DNA of 8,035 nucleotides, taken from positions 1-8,035 of the forward strand of contig DBBN01000062.1 in assembly GCA_002292215.1 (NCBI GenBank), given 5' to 3'. The DNA is from Glaciecola sp. UBA983. Lineage in GTDB: Bacteria; Pseudomonadota; Gammaproteobacteria; Enterobacterales; Alteromonadaceae. Position numbers and translations under genes: made by a program. How positions within the stretch are numbered: position 1 is the first letter of the stretch; each line of letters starts with the position of its first letter. Shown one piece after another: positions 6,209-8,035 of the stretch. Under the pieces are notes generated by a model. It made no database searches. It was not told where the DNA came from and was given only the letters and a program-made list of their open reading frames with translations.

Positions 6209-7375
6209 ATGAAACTGCAATTTTCTCCTGAACAAGATTTATTTCGCTTAGAGGTGCGCCAATGGCTAGCAGCTAATGTACCAAAGCAAAAATTACCAAC
6301 ATACGACACCAAAGAAGGCTTTGAGTTGCATCGTCAATGGGAACATAAACTGTTTGAAGCTGGTTTTTCAATGGTAATGTGGCCTAAAGAATATGGTGGT
6401 CGTGGCTGTGATTTAATTGATTGGCTTATTTTTGAAGAAGAATACTATGGTGCCGGTGCGCCAGGCAGAGTTAATCAAAACGGTCAGTTACTATTAGGTT
6501 CGACGTTACTTGATTTTGGTACGCCAGAACAAAAAGCACATTTTTTACCACGCATGGCCTCTAGTGAAGATATGTGGGCGCAAGCCTGGTCTGAACCTAA
6601 TGCAGGTTCTGACATGGCGAATATCAGCAGTAAAGCAACGCTGGACGGTGATCATTATGTCATTAATGGTCAAAAAACATGGTCTACACGTGCTATTTAT
6701 GCCGATTGGGCGTTTGGTTTGTTTCGCTCACAACCTGGCTCAGAACGTCATCATGGTTTGTCGTTTTTACTCGTACCGCTCAATACTGAAGGCGTGACAA
6801 TCCGCCCAATTAAAGCGTTGGATGGTGAAGAAGCATTCGCTGAAATCTTCTTTGATGATGTCAAAGTACCGATTACTAACCGTATTGGGGATGATGGCAA
6901 AGGTTGGCATGTTGCAATGGCGACGGCAGGATTTGAGCGCGGTTTATTACTGCGCTCACCTGCACGTTTTCAACAACCAGCAAGACGCTTAGTTCAATTA
7001 TATCGAGATAATAAAGCCGCTTCTGATCGCGATCCTGCTATTGGTGTTGCAGTAAGTAAGTGTTGGGCGGACGCTGAAGCATATGCATTATCAGCATACA
7101 ATACTGTTGGTCGTGTCAGTAATGGTGAAAAAATTGGCGCCGAGTCCAGCTTAAATAAGATTTTCTGGTCTGAACTGGACTTACTCATTAGCCAAACTGC
7201 AATGGATATTTTAGGCTTGACTGGTGAGTTGCTGGGTTCAGCAACGTTAGCACATGAACACGCATATTGGCTCGACGCATTTTTATTTGCACAGGCCGGA
7301 CCGATTTACGCCGGCACCAACGAAATACAACGTAATATAGTTGCTGAGCGAATGCTTGGCCTACCTAAAAAGTGA
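6209..7375 (+). CDS. Acyl-CoA dehydrogenase, FadE30/FadE31-like, with alternative catalytic glutamate
   Basis: A 388-residue, full-length FAD-dependent acyl-CoA dehydrogenase. The N-terminal helical domain is at about 1-120, the beta domain has AWSEPNAGSD (126-135) and INGQKTWST (152-160), and the C-terminal domain holds GFERG (241-245) and YAGTNEIQRN (367-376). The usual Glu of YEGT is alanine (A368). E243 falls where isovaleryl- and long-chain-type enzymes place their base, so it is the probable catalytic residue. The protein oxidises an acyl-CoA at C2-C3 and passes electrons to ETF. From context the substrate is a C/D-ring thioester (FadE30-like, HIP-CoA branch) or the ring-opened MOODA-CoA (FadE31/32-like). 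The next gene encodes a degenerate partner, favouring a heteromer. The frame extends to a GTG at 6167 inside echA20, but TGAGG at 6199-6203, 5 bases before ATG 6209, and homology fix the start. Confidence 0.88.
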   Translation: MKLQFSPEQDLFRLEVRQWLAANVPKQKLPTYDTKEGFELHRQWEHKLFEAGFSMVMWPKEYGGRGCDLIDWLIFEEEYYGAGAPGRVNQNGQLLLGSTLLDFGTPEQKAHFLPRMASSEDMWAQAWSEPNAGSDMANISSKATLDGDHYVINGQKTWSTRAIYADWAFGLFRSQPGSERHHGLSFLLVPLNTEGVTIRPIKALDGEEAFAEIFFDDVKVPITNRIGDDGKGWHVAMATAGFERGLLLRSPARFQQPARRLVQLYRDNKAASDRDPAIGVAVSKCWADAEAYALSAYNTVGRVSNGEKIGAESSLNKIFWSELDLLISQTAMDILGLTGELLGSATLAHEHAYWLDAFLFAQAGPIYAGTNEIQRNIVAERMLGLPKK

Positions 7376-7383
7376 GCTCACGC

Positions 7384-8035
7384 ATGGATTTTACATTTTC
7401 TGAAGACGAGCTGTTGTTTCGAGAGACGATCCAACGTTTTTTGCATACCGAAGCATCCCCAGAGACACTGCGCGATATCTGGAGTGGTGATAAAGACGCA
7501 AGCACATTATTGAGCTTGATATCTGAACAAGGTTTGAGTGCGTTATCGGTGCCAGAAGAGCAGGGGGGGTTAGCAATGGGCGACGTTGCTTGGTCATTAA
7601 TGACACAAGAGCTCGGCTATCATGCGATCCCCGATCCACTTGCTAATTCAGCCTATGTGGCTACCGGTTTATTGAATGCACTAGATGATAGTGTGAGTCA
7701 AAAAGCCGAGATGTTAGAACGTATTTGTGCAGGAGATTTAGGCTTTGCCATTGGCCATGAATGCAGCCCACTGGTTGCAGATGCGGACACAGCCCACACA
7801 TTGTTTATGCAACAGGATGATGAGATACACATACTGGGTGCAATGGATGTTCAAACAGTGCCTAATGCGAGTATTGATTTTTCACGTCGTCTATCTCAGA
7901 TTACCTGGAACGCTACAGCTAGCACGTCCACCGTTTCCGGCGAAACAGGTAAAAAAATATGGAGCGAGACCTTTAACCGAGGTGCCATATCGATAGCGGG
8001 ACAACTGCTTGGTTTAGCACAGCGAATGTTAGATT
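7384..8035 (+). CDS. Acyl-CoA dehydrogenase-like subunit, degenerate, 3'-truncated by the window
   Basis: The frame starts at ATG 7384 and stays open for 217 codons to the right edge. The N-terminus (MDFTFSEDELLFRETIQRFL) is a typical acyl-CoA dehydrogenase helix, and ALSVPEEQGGLAMGD (55-69) is the conserved turn before the active-site helices. The beta domain is reduced and degenerate: neither the TEP-GSD nor the G-K-W-T motif for flavin contact is present near residues 120-170. The C-terminal helix (GAISIAGQLLGLAQRM, 201-216) has just begun. This resembles the short, non-canonical subunits (FadE32/FadE33, about 320 residues) that pair with a complete subunit in alpha2-beta2 steroid acyl-CoA dehydrogenases. 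It lies 8 bases after the previous gene, which fits a heteromeric pair acting on MOODA-CoA. The ribosome-binding site is weak (TGAG, 7373-7376, within the upstream stop), suggesting coupling. The missing C-terminus prevents checking the catalytic positions. Confidence 0.82.
   Translation, partial: MDFTFSEDELLFRETIQRFLHTEASPETLRDIWSGDKDASTLLSLISEQGLSALSVPEEQGGLAMGDVAWSLMTQELGYHAIPDPLANSAYVATGLLNALDDSVSQKAEMLERICAGDLGFAIGHECSPLVADADTAHTLFMQQDDEIHILGAMDVQTVPNASIDFSRRLSQITWNATASTSTVSGETGKKIWSETFNRGAISIAGQLLGLAQRMLD

Noticed and set aside
6510..6797. Sense-strand 95-residue frame inside the acyl-CoA dehydrogenase
   Set aside because: It is an alternative frame of a conserved flavin-domain segment, with no independent similarity seen.
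7563..7569. Run of seven G as a possible phase-variation or frameshift site
   Set aside because: The reading frame continues intact through it with sensible acyl-CoA dehydrogenase sequence; a G7 tract alone is weak evidence for slippage.

Overview
The window is a co-directional (+ strand) stretch of a bacterial steroid-degradation locus. It is AT-leaning by eye, with tightly packed genes and good Shine-Dalgarno sites. Gene content and protein style suggest a proteobacterium, most likely a marine or aquatic gammaproteobacterium. That taxonomic guess is an inference from low-GC codon usage and fused OB-fold/MaoC architecture; no marker gene is present. No RNA gene, mobile element, CRISPR array or phage gene was seen.

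Layout. Bases 1-668 hold the 3' part of a fused OB-fold (DUF35)/MaoC hydratase gene whose true start lies outside the window. It ends at a clear intrinsic terminator (687-719). A 177-base intergenic region (669-845) carries that terminator, two inverted repeats and a possible promoter. From 846 to the right edge runs one apparent operon of eight genes with gaps or overlaps of -4 to +23 bases: an HsaC/TesB-type extradiol dioxygenase, ipdA, ipdB, an unassigned crotonase, ipdC, echA20, a full-length acyl-CoA dehydrogenase and a second, degenerate acyl-CoA dehydrogenase cut by the window edge.

How the genes work together. In the aerobic 9,10-seco pathway, HsaC opens aromatised ring A of 3,4-DHSA. 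The C/D-ring remnant is activated to a CoA thioester. IpdC then acts on the oxidised indanone-CoA, EchA20 hydrolyses the five-membered D ring to give COCHEA-CoA, and IpdA-IpdB hydrolyse the six-membered C ring. The open chain enters beta-oxidation (MOODA-CoA), for which a heteromeric FadE31/32-like acyl-CoA dehydrogenase is needed. The last two genes fit such a pair. Genes expected for a complete pathway but absent here (hsaA/B/D, fadD3, ipdF, fadA6, a regulator) would have to lie outside.

Most of this is a known pathway. The less explained parts are the 289-residue crotonase between ipdB and ipdC, which lacks both classical catalytic glutamates; the placement of an A-ring dioxygenase gene at the head of the C/D-ring operon; the OB-fold-first domain order of the upstream hydratase; and the palindromes in front of the operon, which do not resemble the KstR/KstR2 motifs known from actinobacteria.
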